NCBI RefSeq assembly: GCF_025869345.1
Contig: NZ_JAOZVW010000004.1
Coordinates: 1-64,000 of the forward strand
Reading direction: 5' to 3'
DNA length: 64,000 bases
DNA from: Sphingopyxis sp.
GTDB lineage: Bacteria; Pseudomonadota; Alphaproteobacteria; Sphingomonadales; Sphingomonadaceae
The notes beneath the pieces were generated by a model. The model had not been told where the DNA came from. It saw nothing but the letters and a program-made list of their open reading frames with translations, and did not search any database. This document shows positions 25,944 through 34,940 of this stretch, piece by piece. The position numbers were made by a program, and so were the translations under genes. The stretch's first letter is position 1, and each line of letters starts with the position of its first letter.

Positions 25944-25958
25944 GATAACGATAATGTT
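25944..25958. promoter_or_regulatory. LacI-type operator candidate
   Basis: GATAACGATAATGTT. The exact reverse complement occurs at 28763-28777 upstream of the LacI gene. A 15-base identity between two control regions nearly 3 kb apart supports a shared regulator. Confidence 0.55.
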
Positions 25959-26299
25959 CGATAGAGGAGGTAAGGGCGGTTGGCTCGTGACACGCATGCT
26001 ACCCCGCTGACGCCGCCCGCCGGCGCGCCAGCCGCGGTTCGACCTCGCGGCGGCGCGCGCCGGCCGCTCCGAGAGCGATGCGTGGGCGTCGTGGCTGCCG
26101 CCGAATCGCGGAGCATGGGTTTCCGTGCGGCGGCTTCGGTGCGCCGATCGTCCGGGCAGCGCGGGGCGCACCCCAGGGCCGGGCGGACGCGCGACACGCC
26201 CCGCCCCGGCAGCGCAAGGCCCTCGATCCTGTCTGGCATCGCCCGAATCGCGACCGACTTCATTGCCAGAATGCTCGATCTGAACGATGAGATCGCACC

Positions 26300-27652
26300 A
26301 TGCGCCGCACCCAAGGCCGGCGCTCCGGCCCGTCACCTTCAATCGATTGGACCCATCCGTTGACCCAAGCTCCGACCGTGACCGCCGGCCCGGCATCGGC
26401 AAAGAAAATGCCCCGAAAGGCATGGTTTATCATCGGCCTTGCGATGGCGCTGCTGGTCCTCAACTATTTCGATCGGCAGACGCTGGCCATCCTCAAGCCG
26501 GTCATGAAGGCGCAGCTTGCCTTCGACGACGAAGCCTATTCGCTGCTGACCTTCGCGTTCATGCTGCCCTACATCGTCATGTATGTGGTGAGCGGGCGGC
26601 TGATCGACCGGGTCGGTACGCGGGTGTGCATGACCGTGTTCGCGATCGGCTGGTCGGTTGCGAACATCGCCTCGGGCCTGTCTCACAGCTTCGGGCATCT
26701 TGCCGCGTCCCGGGTGTTGATGGGCGCCGCGGAACCGGGGGCCTTTCCGGTCGTTCAGCGCGCCATCCTCAACTGGGTTCCTGTCGAACGCCGCGCCCTC
26801 GCGATCAGCATTGCGACGCCGGCCGGAAATATCGGCGCCATCCTCGCCCCGCCGTTGATCGCCTTGCTGGCAACGGGCCTCAACTGGCGCGCGGCGTTCG
26901 TGATACCGGGGGTGATCGGGATCGTCGTCGCGGTCATGTGGTGGTTCACCGACACCAGGCACGGCTCTTCCGCGCAGCCGGTGCCGAACGCTCCGTCGCC
27001 ATTGCCCGAAGCCGTCGATGAAGAGGCTCCGTCGGTCAAGGCGCTGCTCAGGGACAAGAGATTCCTGGCGATCGTCGCGGCGCGCATGATCAGCGACCCG
27101 GTTTGGTATTTCTATCTGTTCTGGAGCGCCGGCTATCTCCAGGAGCGCGCCGGGCTGTCGCTCGCCGAACTGGGCTTCGTCGGCGGCATCCCCTATATCG
27201 TCGCGGTGCTGGTCTGCATCGCGCTCGGCCGCCTGGTCGACCGCTATACGGAGCGCGGACATGATCCCATCCGCGTTCAGCTTCGCGTCTTCGCCCTCAG
27301 CGCCGCGCTGATGCCCTTGGGCGCGCTCATTACCATGGCGTCGAGCGCGTTCGTCGCGGTGGCCATCATCACCGTCGTCGTCGCCGTCTGCCAGGCCTGG
27401 TTCGTCGGATATAACGTCCTCCTGGCGGGCCTGTTTCCGGTCAAGATCAACGCGTCCGCGGTGGGGATACTCGGCGCGGTCGGCGCCAGCACGTCGCTCG
27501 TTCTCAACCTTCTGGCCGGATCGCTTCTCGCCCAGTTCGACTATATCGCGCTGTTCGCGGGACTGGCGATCCTGCATCCGGTCTCCGCGGTGATCCTGTT
27601 CATGGTGATCGGGCGGAGCAGGGCAAGGCGTGCGGCCGCGACCGGTGCGTGA
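26300..27652 (+). CDS. MFS transporter (anion:cation/sugar-acid symporter type)
   Basis: About 450 residues with 12 predicted membrane segments starting at W-F-I-I-G-L-A-M-A-L-L-V-L. The motif N-Y-F-D-R-Q-T-L in TM1 and G-R-L-I-D-R-V-G-T-R in the TM2-3 loop are typical of the ACS family, which carries hexuronates, sugar acids and similar organic anions. The true start may be the TTG at 26360 or the ATG at about 26408, because the first 35 residues are not family-like. It converges with the LacI gene, and their stop codons abut at 27652/27653. Confidence 0.87.
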   Translation: MRRTQGRRSGPSPSIDWTHPLTQAPTVTAGPASAKKMPRKAWFIIGLAMALLVLNYFDRQTLAILKPVMKAQLAFDDEAYSLLTFAFMLPYIVMYVVSGRLIDRVGTRVCMTVFAIGWSVANIASGLSHSFGHLAASRVLMGAAEPGAFPVVQRAILNWVPVERRALAISIATPAGNIGAILAPPLIALLATGLNWRAAFVIPGVIGIVVAVMWWFTDTRHGSSAQPVPNAPSPLPEAVDEEAPSVKALLRDKRFLAIVAARMISDPVWYFYLFWSAGYLQERAGLSLAELGFVGGIPYIVAVLVCIALGRLVDRYTERGHDPIRVQLRVFALSAALMPLGALITMASSAFVAVAIITVVVAVCQAWFVGYNVLLAGLFPVKINASAVGILGAVGASTSLVLNLLAGSLLAQFDYIALFAGLAILHPVSAVILFMVIGRSRARRAAATGA

Positions 27653-28711
27653 TCAGCGCGTCGTCGATGCCCGGATCGCGAGTTCCGGAACGATGCGCTC
27701 GGTCACGATCCGATCGTCGGCCATGCCCTGAATATGGTCGAGAAGGCGCCGCGTGGCGCGCCGCGCAACCTCCTCGAAAGGCAGGAGCAAGGTGGAAAGC
27801 GGTGGCTCCATGAACCGCGTGAACGGAAGGTTTCCCCATCCCATCACCATCACATCATCGGGAATGCGGATATTGCGCTCGCGCAGCGCACGGTAGAGGC
27901 CAAGGGCGTAATAATCGTCCCCTACGACGAAGGCATCGGGGCGCCGGCCACGATCGAGCAAGTCGGCGGCGACGCGATAGGCATCGTCGGCATGCCACGA
28001 TTGGGAAACGCGAAACGAACGGGCAGGGGGAATGAGCGCGAGATTGTATCGAGGATCGAACGTCAGCCCGTGCCGCTCGAGCGAGTGCCGGAATCCCTCG
28101 GTCCGAAGCCGGATGGTCGAAAAGGGCATGTCTTCATCGAGCAGCACGACGTCCTTCGCGCCCCTGGCCAGAACGGCGTCGGTTGTGAGCTGGATGCCCG
28201 CGTCATTGTCGGTGGAGTAGAAATCGACTCCCAGTTCCGGAAGTTCGCGGCTGACGAGGACCAGCGGAATGCCCGCCTTGATCACCGGTGTCCATGCGGT
28301 GGAGCGTTCCTGCACCGGCGCCGCGATGAGGCCGTCCAGTCCGGATCGCAGCGCCCGGTCAATGGCATCGCGCTCGCGTTCCGCCGATTCGTACGAAAGG
28401 AGCAGCAGGACGGTGTAGCCGGCATGTTGCGCCTGAAGCTCGACCTCGCTGACCAGATCCGAGAAAAAGGGGTTCGAAATATTGCTGACGATTACGCCGA
28501 TCGTCTTGCGTGCGCCGAGGACGAGCGAACGGGCATGGATATTGGGAACATAGCCGAGGCGTTCGGCCTCCGCCTTGATCAATGCGCGGGTGGTCGCGCT
28601 GACCCCCGGCCGGTCGTTCAACGCGCGCGATATCGTATTCGCCGTCAGCCCCACGACCTTCGCGAGATCCTGGAGCGTGGGCTGACGCCGCCCCCTGCTT
28701 ACTTCCGCCAT
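27653..28711 (-). CDS. LacI-family transcriptional regulator
   Basis: A 352-residue regulator. The N-terminal HTH/hinge reads T-L-Q-D-L-A-K-V-V-G-L-T-A-N-T-I-S-R-A-L (about residues 12-31), followed by a periplasmic-binding-protein-like sensor domain. The start at 28711 has AAGGAGG at good spacing. Flanking control regions contain repeated ATTATCG motifs that probably are its operators. The effector is likely a sugar or sugar-like intermediate, as in most LacI proteins, which agrees with the neighbouring sugar-alcohol dehydrogenase and fructokinase genes. Confidence 0.93.
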   Translation of the reverse strand: MAEVSRGRRQPTLQDLAKVVGLTANTISRALNDRPGVSATTRALIKAEAERLGYVPNIHARSLVLGARKTIGVIVSNISNPFFSDLVSEVELQAQHAGYTVLLLLSYESAERERDAIDRALRSGLDGLIAAPVQERSTAWTPVIKAGIPLVLVSRELPELGVDFYSTDNDAGIQLTTDAVLARGAKDVVLLDEDMPFSTIRLRTEGFRHSLERHGLTFDPRYNLALIPPARSFRVSQSWHADDAYRVAADLLDRGRRPDAFVVGDDYYALGLYRALRERNIRIPDDVMVMGWGNLPFTRFMEPPLSTLLLPFEEVARRATRRLLDHIQGMADDRIVTERIVPELAIRASTTR

Positions 28712-28762
28712 GCACGCACCTCCTTGAATGATAAGTCTAGCGCCCATCGCGGCACGCAAAAC

Positions 28763-28777
28763 AACATTATCGTTATC
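28763..28777. promoter_or_regulatory. LacI-type operator candidate
   Basis: AACATTATCGTTATC, the reverse complement of 25944-25958. It lies 52 bases upstream of the LacI start in a strongly AT-rich divergent region (28760-28900) and could serve autoregulation. Confidence 0.55.
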
Positions 28778-28898
28778 TTATAATTCCATTTTCAGCAATT
28801 TCTGTGATATGCTAACAATTAGCAAGATTTAGATAATATCCTAATATATCATGATGATAAAGTCATCATTGACTGGATGATGAGCATGTGGCAGAGAT

Positions 28899-28913
28899 AC
28901 ATTATCGATATCT
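28899..28913. promoter_or_regulatory. LacI-type operator candidate upstream of the FAD oxidoreductase
   Basis: ACATTATCGATATCT shares the ACATTATCG core with the site at 28763. It lies about 90 bases upstream of the FAD oxidoreductase start and could be the operator of the plus-strand sugar genes. Confidence 0.5.
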
Positions 28914-29004
28914 AACATCTTTGCAGCGAGTGATTCAGGCCACGGCTCCAAGGCAGCCGAACGCCTCTCCCATTCAACCACCCGAACTGGCCAGTAGAAG
29001 AAGT

Positions 29005-30399
29005 ATGTCCGCGATATTCAAACAAAATGCGTCGATCAGCGTGCCGCGCAGCGAGGTGCCTGTCGGTGGCAGCTATGACGTCGTCGTCTGTGGGGGCGGG
29101 CCCGCCGGCCTGATCGCTGCCGTGGCGGCCGCCCGCAACGGCGCGAAGACGCTGCTCATCGAACGCTACGGATTCGTCGGCGGGATGTCGACGAGCGCGC
29201 TGGTGACGCCGATTAGCGAATTTCGTCATTTCGGTAAGCAGCATATCGGCGGAATTCCGTTTGAGCTCCTCCAGAAAGCCGCCGAGCTCGGCGGCGCAAA
29301 CGTCGCGCTCGAGAGCGGGAATTTCCCCGTCAACGACGAGATACTGAAACTCGCAGCGCAGCGTCTTCTGCTCGAAAGCGGGGTGACTTTGCTCTATCAT
29401 AGCTGGTTTTCGGACTGCGTCGTCGAGGGCGACCGCGTTACCCATGTCATCGTGCAGAACAAGGCGGGCCGCGTCGCCTATGAGGCGGAGGTGTTCGTCG
29501 ATTGCACCGGCGACGCCGATCTCGTGCGCGCGGCGGGCTTCCCGACCACCAAGGGCGACGTCCTGCAGCCGGCGACGTTGTGGTTCCAACTCGGCGGCGT
29601 CGATACGGACGCGCTCGATTATCTGTTCCGCGACGCCGTCGACGGGATGCTGCCGGTGTCCGAAATGATCCGCGGCCGGCTGCTCGAACTCAATGAACAG
29701 GGCGAGATTCCGATTTTCGGCGGCCCGTGGATCAACAAATTCTTCCACGACGGCATGGTCAGCATCAACGTGCTCCGCGAGGCGACCGACGCCAGCGACC
29801 CCGAATGGTTCACCAGGACCGAATGCAGCCTGCGCGAGAATCTGCAGCTCATCATCGAGATCCTGCGCCGCGAGTTTCCGGAATTTCGCGACTGCTGGCT
29901 GGCGAAATCGGGCATCCAGACGGGGGTGCGCGAATCCTATCACATCGTCGGCCTCTATGAGCTGCAACGCGACGACATTCTGTTTCCGAAGGCTTTTCCC
30001 GATACGATCGCGAAGGGCGCGCACGTCATCGACATCCACTCGAGCGACAGCAACGACCAGGACGGCCTCGTCATCCCGCGGCAGGAATATAATGTTCCCT
30101 TCCGCTGCCTGGTGCCGCGCGGCAGCGTCAATCTCGTTACGGCGGGCCGCTGTCTGAGCGCGGACGGTCCCGGCTTCGGCTCGGTTCGCGTGATGGCGAC
30201 CTGCATGGCGATGGGGCAGGGTGCGGGAACGGCGGCGGCGTTGAGCGTCCAGCACGGCTACAGCATGTCGGCGATGAATTTCGAGCATCTGCGCGAAACG
30301 CTGATCGCGCAGGGCGCGGTGATCGATTTCGACAATGTCGTCGCCCCCGCGGCTCCGATCGAACTGACCGTCTATCCCGCGGTCAGTGCTGCCCGGTGA
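29005..30399 (+). CDS. FAD-dependent oxidoreductase (FAD_oxidored family)
   Basis: A 464-residue flavoprotein. The dinucleotide-binding motif V-V-V-C-G-G-G-P-A-G-L-I-A-A lies near residues 26-39, E-R-Y-G-F-V-G-G-M follows the second strand, and F-V-D-C-T-G-D-A-D is the internal FAD-binding segment. The family is widespread next to sugar-degradation genes in bacteria, yet few members have an assigned reaction; it may oxidise a sugar or polyol. The start at 29005 is chosen because the longer frame from 28888 adds 39 non-family residues. It is followed by a mannitol-dehydrogenase-family gene in the same strand. Confidence 0.85.
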   Translation: MSAIFKQNASISVPRSEVPVGGSYDVVVCGGGPAGLIAAVAAARNGAKTLLIERYGFVGGMSTSALVTPISEFRHFGKQHIGGIPFELLQKAAELGGANVALESGNFPVNDEILKLAAQRLLLESGVTLLYHSWFSDCVVEGDRVTHVIVQNKAGRVAYEAEVFVDCTGDADLVRAAGFPTTKGDVLQPATLWFQLGGVDTDALDYLFRDAVDGMLPVSEMIRGRLLELNEQGEIPIFGGPWINKFFHDGMVSINVLREATDASDPEWFTRTECSLRENLQLIIEILRREFPEFRDCWLAKSGIQTGVRESYHIVGLYELQRDDILFPKAFPDTIAKGAHVIDIHSSDSNDQDGLVIPRQEYNVPFRCLVPRGSVNLVTAGRCLSADGPGFGSVRVMATCMAMGQGAGTAAALSVQHGYSMSAMNFEHLRETLIAQGAVIDFDNVVAPAAPIELTVYPAVSAAR

Positions 30400-30429
30400 T
30401 CATGGCCCGGCTTTCCGAAAGAATGTGAG

Positions 30430-31863
30430 ATGAGCGTCGCCCGTCCCCGATATGACCGCGCGCGGCTGACGCCAGGAATTCTCCATATCGGCCTGGGCAA
30501 TTTCCACCGGGCCCATATGGCGACCTACCTCGACGATCTGTTCGCGCTGGGTGAGGGGCATGACTGGGCGATCCTCGGCGCGGGTGTGCGTCCGGCCGAT
30601 GCCCGGATGCGCGAAGCGCTCGAGGTGCAGGACTGGCTATCGACGGTCATCGAACTCGACCCCCGGGGCAAGCGCGCGCGCCGTGTCGGCGCCATGATCG
30701 GCTTCGTGGAGGTCGATCCCGCGAACGGTCCGCTGATCGAGGCGATGCGCCGGCCGGAGATCCGCATCGTCTCGCTCACCGTCACCGAAGGCGGCTATTT
30801 CATCGATCCCGCGACCGGGCGCTTCGATCCGGCGGCACCCGAGATCGCCGCCGACGGCGCGGCGCCCGATCGCCCGGCGACCGCCTTCGGGGCGATCGTC
30901 GCGGCACTTAGGGCCCGCCGCGACGCCGGCATCATGCCCTTTACGGTGCTGTCGTGCGACAATCTGCCCGGCAACGGCGATGTCGCGCGCGCCGCGGTGG
31001 TGGGGCTGGCCCGCCTGTCCGACCCCGGCCTTGCCGACTGGATCGACACCCACGTCGCCTTTCCCAACGCCATGGTCGATCGCATCGCGCCGGCGACCGG
31101 CCCCCGCGAGCGCGCGATCGCGGCGGCGTTCGGCCTTGGCGACGATCCGGTGCCGGTGACCTGCGAGCCGTTCCGGCAATGGGTGATCGAAGACCGCTTC
31201 CCCGCCGGTCGTCCCGCCCTCGAAAAGGTCGGCGCCATTTTCACGCCGCGCGTGCACGACTTCGAGACGATGAAGATCCGCATCCTCAATGGCGGCCATG
31301 CCGCCATCGGCTATCCGGCGGAGCTTCTGGGGATCGGGCATGTCCACGAAGCGATGGCCGATGGCAGGATCGCGGCCTTCCTCGACAAAATCGAAACCGA
31401 CGAGATCGTGCCGATCGTCCCCCCGATTCCGGGTCACGATCTGCACGACTATAAGGAGCTCGTTCTGCAGCGTTTCTCGAACCCCGAGATCGCCGACACC
31501 GCGCGCCGCCTGTGCTTCGACGGATCGAACCGCCAGCCGAAGTTCATCATCCCGTCGATCAGGGACAATATCGCCAGAGGTGTCATGCCGACGGGGCTGA
31601 TCCTCGCCAGCGCCTTGTGGTGCCGCTATTGCGAGGGCACCGACTCCCGAGGCCGCACGACCCTTCCGAACGACCCCCATTGGGACATGTTGACGGCGGC
31701 AGCGCGCGCGGCAAAGCAGGATCCCGCCAGATGGATCGGAATGCGCGCGATCTACGGCGATCTTTCGGACGATCCCGCGTTCGTCGCCGCGTTCGGGCAG
31801 GCGCTGCGTCTCGTCTGGAACGAAGGGGCAGGCGCGGCGATGGCGCGCTATGCAGAAGGCTGA
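30430..31863 (+). CDS. Mannitol dehydrogenase family (polyol or hexuronate) oxidoreductase
   Basis: A 477-residue long-chain polyol dehydrogenase. The N-terminal I-G-L-G-N-F-H-R-A-H cofactor region and the catalytic K282, N287 and H290 in M-K-I-R-I-L-N-G-G-H match Lys295/Asn300/His303 of Pseudomonas mannitol 2-dehydrogenase. It should interconvert a polyol and ketose (for example mannitol and fructose) or a hexuronate and ketose with NAD(H). A ROK fructokinase encoded 1.7 kb downstream would phosphorylate fructose, so mannitol or a related hexitol is the favoured substrate. Fructuronate or tagaturonate reductase activity is the alternative. Confidence 0.9.
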   Translation: MSVARPRYDRARLTPGILHIGLGNFHRAHMATYLDDLFALGEGHDWAILGAGVRPADARMREALEVQDWLSTVIELDPRGKRARRVGAMIGFVEVDPANGPLIEAMRRPEIRIVSLTVTEGGYFIDPATGRFDPAAPEIAADGAAPDRPATAFGAIVAALRARRDAGIMPFTVLSCDNLPGNGDVARAAVVGLARLSDPGLADWIDTHVAFPNAMVDRIAPATGPRERAIAAAFGLGDDPVPVTCEPFRQWVIEDRFPAGRPALEKVGAIFTPRVHDFETMKIRILNGGHAAIGYPAELLGIGHVHEAMADGRIAAFLDKIETDEIVPIVPPIPGHDLHDYKELVLQRFSNPEIADTARRLCFDGSNRQPKFIIPSIRDNIARGVMPTGLILASALWCRYCEGTDSRGRTTLPNDPHWDMLTAAARAAKQDPARWIGMRAIYGDLSDDPAFVAAFGQALRLVWNEGAGAAMARYAEG

Positions 31864-31949
31864 CCGATGCGACCTGCGCTCGCAGAAATCGACGAGAGCC
31901 AGACGCCGCCGAACACATCCGCCAGCATGAGCAGAGCGAGCCTTACCTT

Positions 31950-33509
31950 ATGATGGAATATCCGCCCAGCCGCCGCACCCTTCTTCGTGCCGGTGGACAC
32001 GCCGTGCTGTTTGCCGCGCTGGCGCGGACGCCTGCGTTCGCCGCGCCAAAATTTCTCGACGACCCGTTTACGCTCGGCGTCGCCTCGGGTGATCCGGCGC
32101 CCGATGGCTTTGTCATCTGGACCCGCCTCGCGCCGAAACCGCTCGAACCCCATGGCGGCATGCCGGCCGAGGCCGTGCCGGTCGGCTGGGACGTCGCCGA
32201 GGACGAAACATTCCACAGGATCGTGCGAACCGGCACCGCGCTGGCGCGGCCCGAACTGGCGCATTCGGTTCATGTCGAGGTCGAGGGCCTCGGCAGCCAT
32301 CGCCGCTATTGGTATCGTTTCGTCGCTGACGGAATCCCCAGCGACATCGGCACCGTCCGCACCGCGCCCGCCGCCGGGGCGGTGCTGGACCGGTTGCGGA
32401 TCGCGGTCGCCGGATGCCAGCATTACGAACGCGGGCTCTTCACGGCATGGCGCCATATCAGCGAGGAGCCCGACCTCGATCTCGTCTATCATTACGGCGA
32501 CTATATCTACGAAGGAAAGACCGCCGGCCCGGCGGCGGCCGCCAAAGCGCCCCTCGTGCGCCACCACAACAGCGATAAGCTCTATAGTCTCGATGATTAT
32601 CGGCAGCGTTATGCGCTCTACAAGGTCGATCCCGATCTTCGGGCCGCCCACGCCGCCACGGCGTTCGTGTCGACATTCGACGATCATGAAGTGGAGAATA
32701 ATTGGGCGGGCGATCTCGATGACGGCAGTACGCCCAGCGAAGTCTTTCTGCTCCGCCGCGGCGCCGCGATGCAGGCGTGGTACGAGCATATGCCCGTCCG
32801 CAGGAGCCGGTTCCCCTATGGCGGATCGCCGCAGATATATCACCGGCTCGATTTCGGTCGGCTCCTGCGCCTTCACGTCCTCGACAAGCGCAGCTACCGC
32901 AGCATTCGTCTTTGCGAAAAGCCGGGTGACGGCAACTGCGTCGATGTGCGGGACAAGCCTGACACGATGCTGGGCGATGTGCAGGAACGCTGGCTCGGCA
33001 AAGGCCTGACGTCCGATTTCGCCTGGAATCTGCTGGGACTGGGCGGCCTCGTCATGCCGTTCGACCGGTCGGCGCAGAAAATTCCATCGAACGGCTACGA
33101 CAATTGGACGGGCTATCCCGACGCACGCGAGCGGCTGGTCAGGATGATCCAGAAACGCGGCAAGAATGTCGTGATCGCCGGGGGCGACAGCCACATGTTC
33201 TTCATCGGCAATCTGCCGTCGCGTCGCGGGGACCTAGAAAGCCCGCCTGTCGCGCCCGAGTTCCACGGAACGTCGGTCAGCTCGATCAGCACCAACGGGC
33301 TTCCCATCGGCCCCGATCCGCGCGCGGCGACCAACCCGCATATCTCGATGATCCATGATCAGCGCGGCTATCTGTTGTTCGACGTCAAACCCGAAATATG
33401 GCACACCGATCTGCGCGTCGTCGACCAGCTGTTCACCCCGGGCGGCCGCATCGGCACGCTGGCGCGCTACGTCGTGGAGCCCGGCAGGCCGCAAGCGGTC
33501 AGGGCCTGA
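31950..33509 (+). CDS. PhoD-like alkaline phosphatase/phosphodiesterase, exported
   Basis: A 519-residue protein. The N-terminal P-P-S-R-R-T-L-L-R-A-G-G and following A-R-T-P-A-F-A-A give a Tat signal peptide. A PhoD N-terminal domain follows, then metal-site segments Y-H-Y-G-D-Y-I-Y-E, F-D-D-H-E-V-E-N-N and I-A-G-G-D-S-H-M. PhoD enzymes release phosphate from monoesters and diesters and act outside the cytoplasm. An 86-base gap follows the dehydrogenase gene, and the Shine-Dalgarno is weak. The third exported phosphoesterase of this locus, it suggests a phosphorylated substrate. Confidence 0.9.
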   Translation: MMEYPPSRRTLLRAGGHAVLFAALARTPAFAAPKFLDDPFTLGVASGDPAPDGFVIWTRLAPKPLEPHGGMPAEAVPVGWDVAEDETFHRIVRTGTALARPELAHSVHVEVEGLGSHRRYWYRFVADGIPSDIGTVRTAPAAGAVLDRLRIAVAGCQHYERGLFTAWRHISEEPDLDLVYHYGDYIYEGKTAGPAAAAKAPLVRHHNSDKLYSLDDYRQRYALYKVDPDLRAAHAATAFVSTFDDHEVENNWAGDLDDGSTPSEVFLLRRGAAMQAWYEHMPVRRSRFPYGGSPQIYHRLDFGRLLRLHVLDKRSYRSIRLCEKPGDGNCVDVRDKPDTMLGDVQERWLGKGLTSDFAWNLLGLGGLVMPFDRSAQKIPSNGYDNWTGYPDARERLVRMIQKRGKNVVIAGGDSHMFFIGNLPSRRGDLESPPVAPEFHGTSVSSISTNGLPIGPDPRAATNPHISMIHDQRGYLLFDVKPEIWHTDLRVVDQLFTPGGRIGTLARYVVEPGRPQAVRA

Positions 33510-33561
33510 TCGCCGTTCAGGACGGATCGGATTTTTCGTCACCACTGGCTCGGAAGTTCCC

Positions 33562-34461
33562 ATGACATATTCTCCATTGATTGCCGGTCTCGAACTGGGC
33601 GGCACGAAATGCGTCGCCATTCTGGGGACCGGGCCCGACGATGTTCGGGCCCGCGAAACAGTGCCGACCACCGATCCCGCGACGACGTTGGCGGCGCTGG
33701 AGAAGATACTCGACGGCTGGTGCTTCGATGCGCTCGGCATCGCCGCCTTCGGTCCGCTCGATCTCGACCCGCGCAGCCCGGATTATGGCTCCATCAGCGC
33801 CACCCCCAAGCCCGGTTGGAGCGGGACCGATCTCACGCGCCGGTTCGCAGCGCGCTACGGTGTGCCGCTGGCCATCCAGACCGATGTGGTCGGCGCTGCG
33901 CTTGCCGAACAGCGCTGGGGCGCTGCGCGGGGATTATCGAGCCATTGCTATATCACGGTAGGCACCGGCGTTGGCGTCGGGCTGATCTCGGGCAACCGGC
34001 CGGTGCAGGGCGTGGCGCATGGCGAGGCGGGGCATATGCGCGTGCACCGGGCGCCCGGCGACGATTTCGCCGGCGCGTGCCCGTTCCACGGCGATTGCAT
34101 CGAGGGTTTGATATCCGGGCCGGCGCTCGCCAGGCGGTTCGGCCGACCGGCGCACGAGCTTCCCGATGAAGGCGTCGAATGGGATCTGTTTGTTCATGAC
34201 CTTGCGGGGTTGCTGCATAATCTGGTCGTCACGGCAGCGCCCGAGCGGATCGCGATCGGTGGCGGCGTGATGGCTTCGCGCGAACGGCTGTTTCCCAGGC
34301 TGCGCGCCGCACTCGCCGCGAGTATCGCCGCCTATGGGTCGCTCGCCCCTTATGCCGCGCAGCTCGACGACCGCCTTGGCCCGCCTGGACTGGGGACGAT
34401 GGCTGGTCCCTTGGGCGCGCTCGCGGTAGGGTTCGATGTTTTGGACAAAGCGGACGGATAA
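33562..34461 (+). CDS. ROK-family fructokinase
   Basis: A 299-residue sugar kinase. The ATP-binding G-L-E-L-G-G-T-K-C-V lies near the N-terminus, and the sugar-binding/zinc region is H-G-E-A-G-H-M followed by C-P-F-H-G-D-C-I-E-G-L. This Cys/His pattern and the short length are typical of bacterial ROK fructokinases (EC 2.7.1.4). The product would be fructose 6-phosphate, completing a polyol-to-glycolysis route with the mannitol-dehydrogenase-family enzyme. A small GC stem at about 34465-34483 after the stop may be a weak terminator. Confidence 0.87.
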   Translation: MTYSPLIAGLELGGTKCVAILGTGPDDVRARETVPTTDPATTLAALEKILDGWCFDALGIAAFGPLDLDPRSPDYGSISATPKPGWSGTDLTRRFAARYGVPLAIQTDVVGAALAEQRWGAARGLSSHCYITVGTGVGVGLISGNRPVQGVAHGEAGHMRVHRAPGDDFAGACPFHGDCIEGLISGPALARRFGRPAHELPDEGVEWDLFVHDLAGLLHNLVVTAAPERIAIGGGVMASRERLFPRLRAALAASIAAYGSLAPYAAQLDDRLGPPGLGTMAGPLGALAVGFDVLDKADG

Positions 34462-34822
34462 GCAGCGGCCGGAAACGTTGGCCGGGTTCTTATGACTCAG
34501 CGCCTGCTTTGGACGCGCCTCTGCTGAGAGCTGCCAGTCCACACATGGCCAATGGCCGTCCAATTCATATCTTCAGGTATTTGGCTGTCATTCTTGAAAA
34601 GGGCCAGCGCGCATCGGTCCAGTATGATTCGCGTAGACGCGATCAAGATCGACTTGGGAGACCAAGGCAGCGAAAACCTAAACGACTGTGCAGGGTTCGA
34701 ACAAAAAATCGCTCCATTTCAAGCGCACAAAAGAGCCTGAAACTTGAGCTTGTGCTATGTAATAGAAATATCGAACCCTAAATCTTTAAAAAATTGTGTA
34801 AATTCAGGGAGTGCACATATGG
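34462..34822. other. Intergenic stretch, AT-rich toward the tRNA gene
   Basis: About 360 bases with several short open frames but no recognisable product. A CGGCC/GGCCG stem follows the fructokinase gene. The right half (34720-34815) is AT-rich. Nothing else is supported. Confidence 0.5.
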
Positions 34823-34898
34823 TGGTGAGCCCTGCTGGGTTCGAACCAGCGACCTACTGATTAAAAGTCAGTTGCTCTACCGACTGAGCTAAGGGCCC
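34823..34898 (-). tRNA. tRNA-Lys (anticodon TTT)
   Basis: The minus strand folds as a complete cloverleaf. The acceptor GGGCCCT pairs with AGGGCTC (one G-U pair), the D-arm is in TAGCTCAGTCGGTAGAGC, and the anticodon stem-loop CTGACTTTTAATCAG has TTT at the anticodon. The T-arm contains GGTTCGAACC. The 3' CCA is encoded at 34823-34825. Confidence 0.97.
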
Positions 34899-34940
34899 AT
34901 CGTGGCGCCGGTGGCCGACGCCAGAAAAGGAGCGGTCGCC

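Larger units (their letters stand above)
25692..26299. other. Divergent control region, no gene seen
   Basis: About 600 bases between the TonB receptor and the MFS transporter. The receptor-proximal 280 bases are relatively AT-rich and contain two copies of an ATTATCG-type motif (25806-25825 and 25944-25958). The remaining 300 bases are GC-rich with open frames on both strands, but none has recognisable domains. Confidence 0.55.

Noticed and set aside
25935..26423. Minus-strand frame of about 160 codons upstream of the MFS gene
   Set aside because: Arg/Gly-rich sequence without domains, overlapping the control region and the MFS start; typical of chance frames in GC-rich DNA.
34509..34781. 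Small open frames between fructokinase and tRNA-Lys
   Set aside because: Two overlapping frames of 60-90 codons have no motifs, no ribosome site and atypical composition.
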